Shown here in pieces: positions 1 to 7,969 of a stretch of DNA of 64,000 nucleotides. Location of the stretch: NCBI GenBank assembly GCA_045590715.1, contig JAZNRO010000049.1:1-64000 (forward strand), given 5' to 3'. Each line of letters opens with the position of its first letter. Position 1 is the stretch's first letter. This DNA comes from RGIG5579 sp045590715. Its GTDB lineage: Bacteria; Bacillota; Clostridia; Oscillospirales; SIG627. Under the pieces are notes generated by a model. It saw only the letters and a program-made list of their open reading frames with translations, did no database searches and had not been told where the DNA came from. A program made the position numbers and the translations under genes.

Positions 1-158
1 CCGATTCCTTGGGGTTCCTCTGTAGAAGAAGGTTCCTTTTCAAAGCGGGAAGAAAGACGATACAAATACCCATTCTTCTCCATCACAAGTAAAAGAAGAA
101 CGGTGACGGAGATCAAAAGTACTGCGCAAAGAGTAAAAGTAATAATTTTCTTTTTCAT
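1..158 (-). CDS. Membrane-anchored protein, N-terminal fragment
   Basis: Partial gene running off the left edge; only about 52 codons are visible. The ATG at 158 has a GGGAGGAAG ribosome site. The protein begins with a lysine-rich start and one hydrophobic segment (about residues 5-27), followed by a polar, Glu/Ser-rich stretch, so it is an exported or membrane-anchored protein. No domain is recognisable in what remains. It is the third gene in line after the response regulator and kinase and has its own twin direct repeats and TATACT box upstream, in the same geometry as the two-component promoter. It is therefore probably a direct target of that LytTR regulator (inference). Confidence 0.6.
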   Translation of the reverse strand, partial: MKKKIITFTLCAVLLISVTVLLLLVMEKNGYLYRLSSRFEKEPSSTEEPQGI

Positions 159-191
159 AGCTTCCTCCCAAGGTTTTATCTTTCTTTTATC

Positions 192-259
192 AGTATAGCA
201 CTCTTTTGTAAAAAGGAAAGACTTTGACCTCCAATTGTCTTTTTTTGACCTCCAATTGT
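192..259 (-). promoter_or_regulatory. Twin LytTR-type direct repeat with promoter, upstream of the gene at 158
   Basis: Two direct repeats, read on the minus strand as AATTGGAGGTCAAA, have their GACC cores at 226 and 247, exactly 21 bp (two helical turns) apart. A TATACT -10 box lies at 197-192, 29 bp from the nearer core. The same repeat pair, spacing and distance to the -10 occur upstream of the response regulator gene. This is the arrangement expected of a LytTR-family activator that binds as a dimer to tandem sites. Confidence 0.65.
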
Positions 260-1534
260 TTAGATCCGCATTTCAACCGTAGCTTCAAAACAGTTTTTCC
301 GCTGAACAAAGCCTGCAGTACCACCGTATTTTTTGGCAAGGGAAGCAATGATCCCCATTCCGTAGCCATGCGCGGACTTATCTGATTTGGTAGTAGAAAA
401 ATCAGTTTTTTCTTCCTCAAAAGGCGCGGAATTTAGGCATCGGATCACAAGAAACCCGTTCTTCACTCCCAGATTCAAATAAATAAAAGGTTCTTTCTCC
501 TCTGCTTTTTCACAGGCCTCAATGGCATTGTCCAAAAGATTAAAAAGAACGGCAGACAGATCTTTATGGCTGATCTTACAGTCCTTTTGGAACCGGGCCT
601 GGATATCTATATCAATTCCCCTTTTTTTCGCCTGGTGAAAATAACTGGCAAGCACCGCATCTACCACTACCACACCGGTAAATGCCATGGGGCGGATACG
701 GTCAAAATCCTCCTCTATCTCTTTCAAATATAAGGAAGATTTTTGGAATTGGTCATTTTCCATTAACTGGGATAAAACGCGCAAATGCTTTTTAAAATCG
801 TGATTGATCTTTGCTATAGTCTGATAATTTTCTTTGATCTCTTCCACATAATCTTCATATTGTTCGATTCTGGCGGAAAGAAGCCTTTTCTCCGCTTCTT
901 TTTGGATGGCAAAAAACAGTACGATACCCGTTATGAAAAAAAGGATCATCAATACAAAAAAAGTCAATACAACGGTTAAAACCGCCTTTTGCTGATCCTT
1001 TTGCAAAAAAGCGCTTCTTATGAAAAGATCGCCGAAAATCACTGCCAAAGAAAAGAAGGTCACTGCGGCCTTCTGCCAACCCCCCATAGGGAAAATCCTT
1101 TGTCTTCTGCGGATCAGACCGCATGGGATCAAAACCATAAAACGGAATGCCAAAAGAAATAGGATTCTCGTCTTTTTTTGTGCCTTCAGCAAAGCGGTAA
1201 CAAAGCCTTGCGCACCCGAAAGACCGTCAAAAAGAGAAGAAAAGAACAACTCGCACAGGAAAAACACCGCCACGAAAAAGCAGGCAAAAGAAAAAACGGA
1301 AAAAAGATCAGCCTGGAAACAAAGAGCAAGAAAACAAAACAAAAAAATGATACTGATAAACGGGAGAAGATTTTCTTGAATCTTTATAAACTCCAGGTAA
1401 GAAAGCACAAAAGAAGAAAAAACGGCGAAAAGCAAAGAAACTTTTACAGATTTTCTTTGAAAAAAATTGTCAAAAATTAATGCCGCGATCAAAAACAGCA
1501 AAAAATGATAAAAAAAGAATACAAGATATGTCAT
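260..1534 (-). CDS. Sensor histidine kinase, AgrC/GHKL type
   Basis: A 424-residue membrane kinase. About six hydrophobic segments fill residues 1-210, then comes a charged coiled linker and the motif NHDFKKHL with the probable phospho-acceptor His245. The GHKL ATPase domain follows, with N-box LLDNAIEAC (about 335-345) and glycine box GYGMGI (about 390). This layout (polytopic sensor, short dimerisation helix, ATPase without classical HisKA) is that of peptide-sensing kinases such as AgrC and ComD. The ATG overlaps the TGA of the upstream regulator by one base (TGATG), so the two are translationally coupled. No autoinducer peptide gene or AgrB-like processing protease is visible in the window. 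The ligand is unknown. Confidence 0.9.
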   Translation of the reverse strand: MTYLVFFFYHFLLFLIAALIFDNFFQRKSVKVSLLFAVFSSFVLSYLEFIKIQENLLPFISIIFLFCFLALCFQADLFSVFSFACFFVAVFFLCELFFSSLFDGLSGAQGFVTALLKAQKKTRILFLLAFRFMVLIPCGLIRRRQRIFPMGGWQKAAVTFFSLAVIFGDLFIRSAFLQKDQQKAVLTVVLTFFVLMILFFITGIVLFFAIQKEAEKRLLSARIEQYEDYVEEIKENYQTIAKINHDFKKHLRVLSQLMENDQFQKSSLYLKEIEEDFDRIRPMAFTGVVVVDAVLASYFHQAKKRGIDIDIQARFQKDCKISHKDLSAVLFNLLDNAIEACEKAEEKEPFIYLNLGVKNGFLVIRCLNSAPFEEEKTDFSTTKSDKSAHGYGMGIIASLAKKYGGTAGFVQRKNCFEATVEMRI

Positions 1535-2256
1535 CAGATCACCTCTTTCCAGTACAAGGCGATCTTTTCTTTCACTTGAGAAAATCTGGCGCGGCTGACG
1601 GGAAGCACCTGGCCGCCCTTCAAAGTCAGCTCCCTCTCTCCAATCCGTTCAATATATTCAATATTTACCGCCAAACCCCGATCCACCTGAACAAAAATTT
1701 CCGAAGGGATCTTCGCAAGCAATTCCTGCAAAGTGGTGCGAACCTTATGTACCGTACCGTTACTTAGTTTTACCAGCGAATACTTTTTATCTTTCTCAAC
1801 AATTATGATATCATTATGATACACCTTCAAAGGGGTTGTACCCTCATCCAGGATAACTGCCCGCGCCCCCAAAATATGATGTGTGTGACAAACTTGAGGA
1901 ATATATCTTTTCATTCTTTTTTCCATTTCATTTTTAGGAATGAAGCGATAGGCATCCACCTCATAAAGATCTGGCGCCATTTCCAAATGAGAAGTCAGAA
2001 ACAATATCAGACAACGGGGATTGATCCGGCGCAACATTTGGGCCACTTCGATCCCGTTGTAATAGGGCATTTCAATATCCAAAATTGCAACATCGAAGAG
2101 GGGCGACTCACTTTTTAAAACTTTTGCCAGTTCTTCCATATCAGAATAACCTAAAACAGTGTGATTCCCCACTTCTTTTTGAAATAAATCCGTTACCACA
2201 TCAACTGTGTGGGAAAGAATCCTTTCATCATCGTCACAAACAATACAGCGAATCAT
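1534..2256 (-). CDS. LytTR-family response regulator
   Basis: A 240-residue regulator. The receiver domain has the acidic cluster CDDDE at residues 7-11 and phospho-acceptor Asp60 in AILDIEMP. A LytTR DNA-binding domain forms the C-terminal 100 residues. The start at 2256 (MIRCIV) is chosen because AAGGAG lies just upstream; the frame stays open further upstream, but that extension has no receiver homology and runs through the promoter. It is the partner of the kinase immediately downstream. The tandem repeats upstream of its own TATAAT box suggest autoactivation, and the same repeats precede the gene at 158. Confidence 0.92.
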   Translation of the reverse strand: MIRCIVCDDDERILSHTVDVVTDLFQKEVGNHTVLGYSDMEELAKVLKSESPLFDVAILDIEMPYYNGIEVAQMLRRINPRCLILFLTSHLEMAPDLYEVDAYRFIPKNEMEKRMKRYIPQVCHTHHILGARAVILDEGTTPLKVYHNDIIIVEKDKKYSLVKLSNGTVHKVRTTLQELLAKIPSEIFVQVDRGLAVNIEYIERIGERELTLKGGQVLPVSRARFSQVKEKIALYWKEVI

Positions 2257-2289
2257 ATAAAAACTCCTTGATCTGATAGATTCCCCTAT

Positions 2290-2358
2290 ATTATAGCAAA
2301 AAAACAGAATTTTTACAATGGTTTGACCCCAAACGGTCTTTTTTTGACCTCCAACGGC
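2290..2358 (-). promoter_or_regulatory. Autoregulatory promoter of the two-component operon with twin LytTR repeats
   Basis: TATAAT lies at 2295-2290, about 35 bases before the regulator start. Two direct repeats with GACC cores at 2325 and 2346 (minus-strand consensus CGTTTGGGGTCAAA / CGTTGGAGGTCAAA) are 21 bp apart, and the nearer core lies 30 bp from the -10. The arrangement repeats that at 192-259. Confidence 0.65.
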
Positions 2359-2372
2359 GATCTTTTGGCATA

Positions 2373-2407
2373 AGAAAAAACGGACCGAATGATCGGTCCG
2401 TTTTTTT
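2373..2407. terminator. Bidirectional hairpin terminator in a divergent intergenic region
   Basis: Perfect 8-bp stem CGGACCGA/TCGGTCCG around an ATGA loop, with an A-run on the left and a T-run on the right, so it can act in both directions. It lies between two divergent genes (regulator at 2256 and dehydrogenase at 2662), where no annotated transcript needs terminating. It may insulate the two promoters or end a short unannotated RNA. The rest of the roughly 400-base gap holds the two promoters and nothing else recognised. Confidence 0.75.
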
Positions 2408-2464
2408 GATGCAAAAACCACAAAAAAAATGTGAAAAAACATAATAAAAATAGAAGAAAATCCA

Positions 2465-2493
2465 TTGATTTTTTCGAAATACAATGATAAAAT
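2465..2493 (+). promoter_or_regulatory. Candidate promoter of the LDH/MDH-family gene
   Basis: TTGATT, 17-bp spacer, TAAAAT preceded by TG (extended -10). The implied leader is about 160 bases. No clear Rex-type palindrome was found nearby. Confidence 0.45.
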
Positions 2494-2661
2494 GTAAAAA
2501 GCAATGTAAAATGGTGACGAATAGTCGGCTATTTCAAAAAGCGAAAATTGATCTTTTACATAAAATGAATCTTTGTAAGCAGTGATCTTGCCTAAAGGAC
2601 AAAGAGTCAAAAATTGAATATATTAAAAAGAACAAATCAAGGATATATAAGGAGAGAAACA

Positions 2662-3609
2662 ATGCAAAAGAAAGTTACTATTATCGGAGCAGGTGCCGTT
2701 GGTTCCACCACAGCCTTTGCTCTTCTTACCAAAGGCGCAGCTTCTGAGGTTGTTCTCATCGATGTGAACCACGAAAAAGCCCTGGGCGAAGCTATGGATA
2801 TGAACCAGGCTACCCCCTACATTGACAACTGCTGCATTTACGCAGGCAGTTATGAAGATGCCGTAGGATCCGACGTCGTTATCATCACCTCCGGCATTGG
2901 CAGAAAACCCGGCCAGACCCGTCTGGAACTGGTTCAGACCAACGTAGGAATCATCAAGTCCATCTCTACCGAGATCGTAAAATACGCGCCTGATGCCATT
3001 TATCTTTTGGTAGCAAACCCCGTAGACATTTTGACCTACGCATTCCTGAAATACACCGGTCTTCCCAAGAACCAGGTATTCGGTACCGGTACGGTTCTTG
3101 ATACCATCCGACTCCGCACCCGCCTTTCCGAGCTTTACAACGTAAACAAGCAGCAGGTACACGCAAACGTTCTGGGTGAGCACGGTGATACTTCTCTGGT
3201 TGCTTGGTCCACCGCTACCATTGCCGGTGTTCCTCTGGACCAGTACGTTCCCGCCATTGCCACCCCTTACTTCGAGCCCGAAGTATACACCAAGGAAGAC
3301 GTTGAGACCTACGTGAGAAAATCCGGCGGTCAGATCATCGCCCGTAAAGGCTGCACTACCTACGGCATTGCCATTTCCTCCGCCCAGATCGTAAAGACTC
3401 TGGCAGGAAGCGCAGAAACCGCTCTTACCGTATCTTCCCTGCACGAAGGGGAATACGGCATTTCCGACGTATGCTTAAGTTCTCTTTCTCTGGTTGACAG
3501 AACCGGTGTAAAATCCATCATCACCCAGACTCTCACCGACGAAGAACTGGCAAAACTCCACGCTTCTGCAGAAGCGCTGAAAGAAGTTATCAGAAGCGCC
3601 GGTCTGTAA
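2662..3609 (+). CDS. LDH-family NAD-dependent 2-hydroxyacid dehydrogenase, probably malate dehydrogenase
   Basis: A 315-residue protein of the LDH/MDH superfamily with an N-terminal Rossmann motif GAGAVGS (residues 9-15), an acidic residue after strand 2 (LIDV) fitting NAD, and catalytic residues Arg87, Asp147, Arg150 and His174 (LGEHGDT). The body of the sequence (NPVDILTY, GEHGDTSLVAWS) is LDH-like. However, the position that is Gln in true lactate dehydrogenases (QKPGETR loop) is Arg81 here, in SGIGRKPGQTR. Arg at this site is the known determinant of malate/oxaloacetate specificity. Together with the nearby fumarase and fumarate reductase this favours malate dehydrogenase, although automatic annotation would probably say lactate dehydrogenase. 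The start at 2662 follows AAGGAGAG and its own terminator follows the gene. Confidence 0.8.
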   Translation: MQKKVTIIGAGAVGSTTAFALLTKGAASEVVLIDVNHEKALGEAMDMNQATPYIDNCCIYAGSYEDAVGSDVVIITSGIGRKPGQTRLELVQTNVGIIKSISTEIVKYAPDAIYLLVANPVDILTYAFLKYTGLPKNQVFGTGTVLDTIRLRTRLSELYNVNKQQVHANVLGEHGDTSLVAWSTATIAGVPLDQYVPAIATPYFEPEVYTKEDVETYVRKSGGQIIARKGCTTYGIAISSAQIVKTLAGSAETALTVSSLHEGEYGISDVCLSSLSLVDRTGVKSIITQTLTDEELAKLHASAEALKEVIRSAGL

Positions 3610-3660
3610 AGAAAAGCGATCAAAGAAAAAGCATTTTCTTTCGGTAAAAAACTTGCAAAC

Positions 3661-3700
3661 AAAAAAGAAGAAGCAACACGCTTCTTCTTTTTTTATTTTT
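3661..3700 (+). terminator. Intrinsic terminator after the dehydrogenase gene
   Basis: Stem GAAGAAGC/GCTTCTTC with an AACAC loop followed by a long T-run. It lies in the convergent gap before the MATE gene and probably serves both strands. Confidence 0.85.
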
Positions 3701-3724
3701 TTATATATTAAAATATGAAACAAG

Positions 3725-5083
3725 TTACTGTTCTTCCTTCAAAGATTTCAGTACCTTTACCATCAAAAAGCTGGAGATCAGAAGAGTGATCGTATCCGCC
3801 ACAAGCTGGGTGGAAACCACACCGTAAAGGCCGAAAATGGAGTTTAAAAGGAAGAGCAAAGGAATATTTACAAGACCCTGACGGCAAACGGAAAGAACAA
3901 GAGATTCTCTGCCTTTTCCCATTGCCTGCAGAGAGAAGGTTGCCAGGAGATTCATAAACATCAAAGGGGTTGCCAGACAGCAGATGCGAAGGAAATTTTC
4001 GCCCAGTGCCACAGTTTTTGCATCACCGATAAAGAAGGTAACGATCTCTTTTGCGAAAATTTCGAAAAAGAACACGCAAATAAGGGAAAAAGCAACACCG
4101 GCGATACGGCAGGCGGAAATAACTTTTTTCATTCTTTCTCTATCTCCGGAGCCGTAGTTATAAGCCACCAGAGGAACCATACCCTGGCAAAGGCCCATGC
4201 CTACGTTCAAGGGAAGCATATCGATTTTTTTTACAATGCCCAATGCCGCAAGTTCAATATCGCCGTAACCGGAAGAAAGCTGATTTAAAAAGACGTTGGA
4301 AAGACTGGCAAGGAAAGCCGCCAATGCGGAAGGAATACCGATGGCCAAAATGTCTTTCACATATCGAAGGCCTTTTAAAATATGGCGGGGAGAAATGGAC
4401 AAAACGGTTTTTCCCCGAAGGTGACGGAAAACAATGAGAAAATAAACAAGGCTGATCACGTTAGAAAGGCAAGTTGCCATTGCCGCGCCTGTCACTTCCT
4501 GACCTTTGGGAAGAATGAGAAACATAAAAACAGGGTCCAGGATAATATTGATGACACCGCCAAGACCCAGACCGATGCTGGCGTATTTCGCATAACCCTC
4601 GCTTCTCAAAAGATGCGAAAGGGCCATACTGAGGGTAGCGGGAACACCGCCGATCACAATGACGTAAAGCGTATACGAAAAAGCAAAATCATAAGTATTG
4701 CTGCTGGCACCTACCGTCTTTAAAATGGGCTCGGAGAAAAACAGACAAGCGGCCGAATACAAAAGGGTAACGGCGATGGTACCGTAAAAGCTGACGGAAG
4801 ATACTTTTTTTGCTTCTTCCCCCTGTCCTTTTCCCAAAAGACGGGAGATTAAGCTACCGCCGCCCACACCGAAAAGGTTAGAAAGGGCGCACATGACAAA
4901 AAACAAAACGAAGGCAATGGTAGATGCGGCCACTTTATAAGGGTCATTGGTAAGACCGATGAAGAAGGTATCCGCCAGATTATAGATCATACTGATCAGC
5001 TGACTGATAATGGTGGGAATTGCAAGGGTTGCAAGTGCCTTGGGTACCGGCATTTTTTCAAACAGTTCTTTTTTCTTATCCAT
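3725..5083 (-). CDS. MATE-family multidrug/metabolite efflux transporter
   Basis: A 452-residue polytopic protein with about 12 hydrophobic segments in two homologous halves, typical of the MATE (MatE) family at full length. The N-terminus runs into a conserved PKALATLAIPTIISQLI-type first helix, and family-like GGGSLISRLLGKG and GLCQGMVPLVAYNYGS segments follow. It exports small organic molecules using a sodium or proton gradient; the substrate cannot be read from sequence. The start at 5083 follows AGAAAGGAAG. A TATAAT promoter lies 40 bases upstream. It is monocistronic and sits between the dehydrogenase and fumC, facing the other way, so a link to dicarboxylate export is only speculative. 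Confidence 0.9.
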   Translation of the reverse strand: MDKKKELFEKMPVPKALATLAIPTIISQLISMIYNLADTFFIGLTNDPYKVAASTIAFVLFFVMCALSNLFGVGGGSLISRLLGKGQGEEAKKVSSVSFYGTIAVTLLYSAACLFFSEPILKTVGASSNTYDFAFSYTLYVIVIGGVPATLSMALSHLLRSEGYAKYASIGLGLGGVINIILDPVFMFLILPKGQEVTGAAMATCLSNVISLVYFLIVFRHLRGKTVLSISPRHILKGLRYVKDILAIGIPSALAAFLASLSNVFLNQLSSGYGDIELAALGIVKKIDMLPLNVGMGLCQGMVPLVAYNYGSGDRERMKKVISACRIAGVAFSLICVFFFEIFAKEIVTFFIGDAKTVALGENFLRICCLATPLMFMNLLATFSLQAMGKGRESLVLSVCRQGLVNIPLLFLLNSIFGLYGVVSTQLVADTITLLISSFLMVKVLKSLKEEQ

Positions 5084-5119
5084 ACGGATCTTCCTTTCTG
5101 GTTTCAAAAAACAAAGGGG

Positions 5120-5148
5120 ATTATATCACAAAAAAAGACAAAATGCAA
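5120..5148 (-). promoter_or_regulatory. Promoter of the MATE transporter gene
   Basis: Minus strand TTGCAT, 17-bp spacer, TGTGA-TATAAT. The transcript would start about 30 bases before the ATG at 5083. The gap between the two divergent genes (5084-5386) holds this promoter and the fumC promoter only. Confidence 0.6.
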
Positions 5149-5308
5149 GAAAAGACTACAACAATCTTTCTGCCTTTTTCCCCTTTTTTCTTCCTTTTAC
5201 TACGGCAAAAACAAAGCCTTTTTTCGCTTTCCGCTTTTTATTTTACAAAAATACATCAAATTATCAAATTTTGGACTAAAAAATGCAAGGTTTTTGTCAA
5301 GAAAACTA

Positions 5309-5337
5309 TTGAAAAAAAAACATTTCTTTGATACAAT
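5309..5337 (+). promoter_or_regulatory. Promoter of the fumC-hdr-flx-frd operon
   Basis: TTGAAA, 17-bp spacer, TACAAT, about 45 bases before the fumC ribosome site. No other convincing promoter or terminator was noticed between here and the end of frdA, so it probably drives the roughly 10-kb operon. Confidence 0.6.
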
Positions 5338-5386
5338 ATACTAGATTAGGAATGTCGGCTTTCGACCGGCAATAAGGAGGAAATAA

Positions 5387-6763
5387 ATGAACTATCGCAT
5401 CGAACACGACTCTATGGGCGAAGTGAAGGTTCCCGCAGACAAATATTGGGCTGCGCAGACCGAAAGAAGCCACGAGAACTTCAAGATCGGCGTTGGCATC
5501 GAAACCATGCCCAGAGAAATCACCCGCGCTTTTGGTATTCTGAAAAAAGCGGCCGCTATGGCAAACCACAATCTGAAGCCGGAAAAGATGACCGCAGAGA
5601 AACTGGAAGCCATCAAAACCGCTTGTGATGAAGTGATCTCCGGTTCTTTGAACGATCATTTCCCCTTGGTTGTATGGCAGACCGGCAGTGGCACCCAGTC
5701 CAACATGAATGCAAACGAAGTCATCGCAAACCGCGGAAACGAGATCGCCGGCAAAAAGCTTCTCCACCCCAACGATGATATCAATAGGTCCCAGAGCACC
5801 AAGGACACCTTCCCCACTGCCATGCACATTGCCGCAGTAGAGATCGTGGAAAACAAGCTCTTCCCCGCAATGGACCTTCTCATTTCCACTCTCATCCGTC
5901 TGGAAAAAGAAAACGAAGGCATCGTAAAAAGCGGCAGAACCCATCTGCAGGACGCTACCCCCGTTACCTTCTCCCAGGAGATCTCCGGCTGGAGAAGCAG
6001 TCTGGAAAAGGATAAGGAACTTCTGAAAGCTTCCCTTACCCATCTCCACGAACTGGCACTGGGCGGCACCGCCGTTGGTACGGGACTGAACACCCCCAAG
6101 GGATTTGATAAAGAAGTAGCAAAGGCTGTTTCCGAAATTACCGGAAAAGAATTTGTTACCGCTCCCAATAAATTCCACGCTCTCACTTCCAAAGACGAAC
6201 TGGTATTTGCTCACGGTGCTATGAAAGCACTGGCAGCAGACCTGATGAAGATCGCAAACGATATCCGCTGGCTGGCCAGTGGCCCCACACTTGCTATCGG
6301 TGAGATCTTCATTCCCGAAAACGAGCCCGGTTCTTCCATTATGCCCGGTAAGGTAAACCCCACCCAGTGCGAAGCAGTTACCATGGTAGCCGTACAGGTT
6401 ATGGGTAACGACGTAGCCGTTGGTATGGCAGCAAGCCAGGGCAACTTTGAACTGAACGTGTTTATGCCCGTGTGCATTTACAACTTCCTCCAGTCTGCCC
6501 GTCTTCTGGCTGAGTCTATCGTTTCCTTTAATGATAACTGCGTTACCGGAATCCGCGCAAACCGCGAAAAGATGCATGCAAACCTCCACAACTCTCTGAT
6601 GCTGGTAACGGCTCTCAATCCTTACATCGGATATGAAAACGCCGCAAAGACCGCAAAGAAAGCCTTCAAGGAAAACATTTCCCTGAAAGAAGCTTGCGTG
6701 GCCCTGGGCTTTTTGACCGCAGAAAAGTTTGACCAAGTTTTCCATCCTGAACAGATGGTTTAA
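5387..6763 (+). CDS. fumC: Fumarate hydratase, class II
   Basis: A 458-residue class II (iron-free) fumarase that interconverts L-malate and fumarate in the cytoplasm. Family signatures present are the SGTQSNMN segment (101-108), the catalytic-dyad histidine His186 in RTHLQDA, and the fumarase/aspartase signature GSSIMPGKVNP (315-325) carrying the loop serine. Length is normal for FumC. The start follows AAGGAGGAAATAA. It is the first gene of a long same-strand series and is followed after 24 bases by hdrB. Its place upstream of fumarate reductase says it works in the reductive direction, making fumarate from malate. Other members of the superfamily (aspartase, argininosuccinate lyase) are less likely, because the malate/fumarate signature and context agree. 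Confidence 0.95.
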   Translation: MNYRIEHDSMGEVKVPADKYWAAQTERSHENFKIGVGIETMPREITRAFGILKKAAAMANHNLKPEKMTAEKLEAIKTACDEVISGSLNDHFPLVVWQTGSGTQSNMNANEVIANRGNEIAGKKLLHPNDDINRSQSTKDTFPTAMHIAAVEIVENKLFPAMDLLISTLIRLEKENEGIVKSGRTHLQDATPVTFSQEISGWRSSLEKDKELLKASLTHLHELALGGTAVGTGLNTPKGFDKEVAKAVSEITGKEFVTAPNKFHALTSKDELVFAHGAMKALAADLMKIANDIRWLASGPTLAIGEIFIPENEPGSSIMPGKVNPTQCEAVTMVAVQVMGNDVAVGMAASQGNFELNVFMPVCIYNFLQSARLLAESIVSFNDNCVTGIRANREKMHANLHNSLMLVTALNPYIGYENAAKTAKKAFKENISLKEACVALGFLTAEKFDQVFHPEQMV

Positions 6764-6787
6764 TATAAAATAGAAAGGAACTCTGAT

Positions 6788-7564
6788 ATGGTTTTTCAAT
6801 ACTACCCCGGTTGTACCTTAAGAACCAAGGCAAAAGAACTTGACCGCAAGGCAAGACTCTGTGCCGAGGCTTTGGGCGTGACCCTGAATGAAACTCCCGA
6901 ATGGCAGTGCTGCGGCGGTTGTTACCCCGTGGCAAAAGACGAGATCGCGACCAAGCTTTCCGCTGTCCGCACCATGATGGCAGCGCGTGACGCCGGAATG
7001 CCCGTTGTAACCGTTTGCTCTGCTTGTCACAACGTATTAAAGAGAGTCAATAACGATATGAAGACCGATGCAGTGATCGCTGATCGCGTTAATCGTTATA
7101 TGAAGAACGAAACTCCCTACCTGGGAGAAGGCGAAGTTCTTCACTTTATCGAAATGCTCCGTGACAAAGTGGGATTTGATAAGATCCGTGAAATGGTAAA
7201 GAACCCTCTCACCGGAAGAAAGATCGGCGCCTACTACGGCTGTCTGCTCCTCCGTCCCGGCAAGGTAATGGCATTTGACGATCCCGAAAACCCCACCATC
7301 ATCGAGGACTTTATCCGCGCACTGGGTGCAGATCCCGTGATCTATCCCTATCGCAATGAGTGCTGCGGCGCTTACGTGACTCTGGAGAATAAGGAAAGCG
7401 CAGTAAAGAAATCCGGCGCTGTCCTCCACTCTGCTGCTGCAAATGGCGCAGAATGTGTGATCACCGCTTGTCCCCTTTGCCTTTACAATCTGCAGAAGTC
7501 CGGCGGAGAAATTCCTGCCGTCTACTTTACCGAGCTTCTCGCCGAAGCTTTGGGAATCGAATAA
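6788..7564 (+). CDS. hdrB: HdrB-like protein with two CCG domains (heterodisulfide reductase subunit B family)
   Basis: A 258-residue protein with two complete CCG cysteine motifs. The first is Cys9, Cys41-Cys42, Cys77 and Cys80; the second is Cys152, Cys192-Cys193, Cys228 and Cys231. In methanogen HdrB these bind the non-cubane [4Fe-4S] clusters that cleave the CoM-S-S-CoB disulfide. Both sites look intact here, so the protein can be catalytic rather than a degenerate electron conduit. Bacteria of this type are not known to make CoM or CoB, so the real acceptor must differ. It is followed by hdrC (9-base gap) and hdrA. The CCG repeats also resemble the C-terminal half of TfrB, the thiol:fumarate reductase subunit, which is suggestive given frdBA downstream. 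Confidence 0.9.
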   Translation: MVFQYYPGCTLRTKAKELDRKARLCAEALGVTLNETPEWQCCGGCYPVAKDEIATKLSAVRTMMAARDAGMPVVTVCSACHNVLKRVNNDMKTDAVIADRVNRYMKNETPYLGEGEVLHFIEMLRDKVGFDKIREMVKNPLTGRKIGAYYGCLLLRPGKVMAFDDPENPTIIEDFIRALGADPVIYPYRNECCGAYVTLENKESAVKKSGAVLHSAAANGAECVITACPLCLYNLQKSGGEIPAVYFTELLAEALGIE

Positions 7565-7573
7565 GGAGGCATT

Positions 7574-7960
7574 ATGGAACAGAAGTTTTTGAAAGAACAG
7601 ATCCTTCGTATGAGCGGTGTAAACCCCCGCAAGTGTATGAAATGCGGTAAGTGCAGTGGAACCTGTCCCTCCTACGAGGAAATGGAATTCCATCCCCACC
7701 AGTTCGTATACATGGTGGAAAACGGAGATATCGAGCCTTTGATGGCTTCCAAATCTCTTTATCAGTGTCTGACCTGCTTTGCCTGTGTGGAGCGTTGCCC
7801 CCGTCAGGTAGAGCCTGCAAAACTCATTGAAGCGGTTCGTCTTGCTACCATCCGTCAGCAGGGCAAGAACCACTTAAAGCCCGACAGTCTCCCCGCTCTT
7901 TTAGACGAGGATATGCCTCAGCAGGCACTGGTGTCTGCCATGAGAAAATACGCAAAATAG
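7574..7960 (+). CDS. hdrC: HdrC-like [4Fe-4S] ferredoxin subunit
   Basis: A 128-residue protein with two CxxCxxCxxxC motifs, CMKCGKCSGTC (about 21-31) and CLTCFACVERC (about 65-75), binding two [4Fe-4S] clusters. It matches HdrC, the electron bridge between HdrA and HdrB, at a typical short length. The C-terminal 40 residues have no cysteines. The ATG at 7574 follows AAGGAGGCATT and lies 9 bases after the hdrB stop; hdrA starts 9 bases after its own stop. The B-C-A order with tight spacing indicates one complex. Confidence 0.9.
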   Translation: MEQKFLKEQILRMSGVNPRKCMKCGKCSGTCPSYEEMEFHPHQFVYMVENGDIEPLMASKSLYQCLTCFACVERCPRQVEPAKLIEAVRLATIRQQGKNHLKPDSLPALLDEDMPQQALVSAMRKYAK

Positions 7961-7969
7961 GAGGACGAT

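Noticed and set aside
2420..2450. Possible Rex-type redox operator before the dehydrogenase
   Set aside because: TGTGAAAAAACATA is not a convincing inverted TTGTGA repeat and lies upstream of the likely -35.
2257..2610. Extended N-terminus of the response regulator
   Set aside because: The frame is open, but the region carries the promoter, terminator and direct repeats, and the receiver domain begins exactly at 2256 after a good ribosome site.
2662..3609. Plain lactate dehydrogenase assignment
   Set aside because: The specificity loop has Arg instead of Gln, so the lactate assignment is not supported by the key residue.
5306..6799. Long minus-strand open frame opposite fumC
   Set aside because: Shadow of the biased fumC codons; no recognisable domain and it starts inside the next gene.
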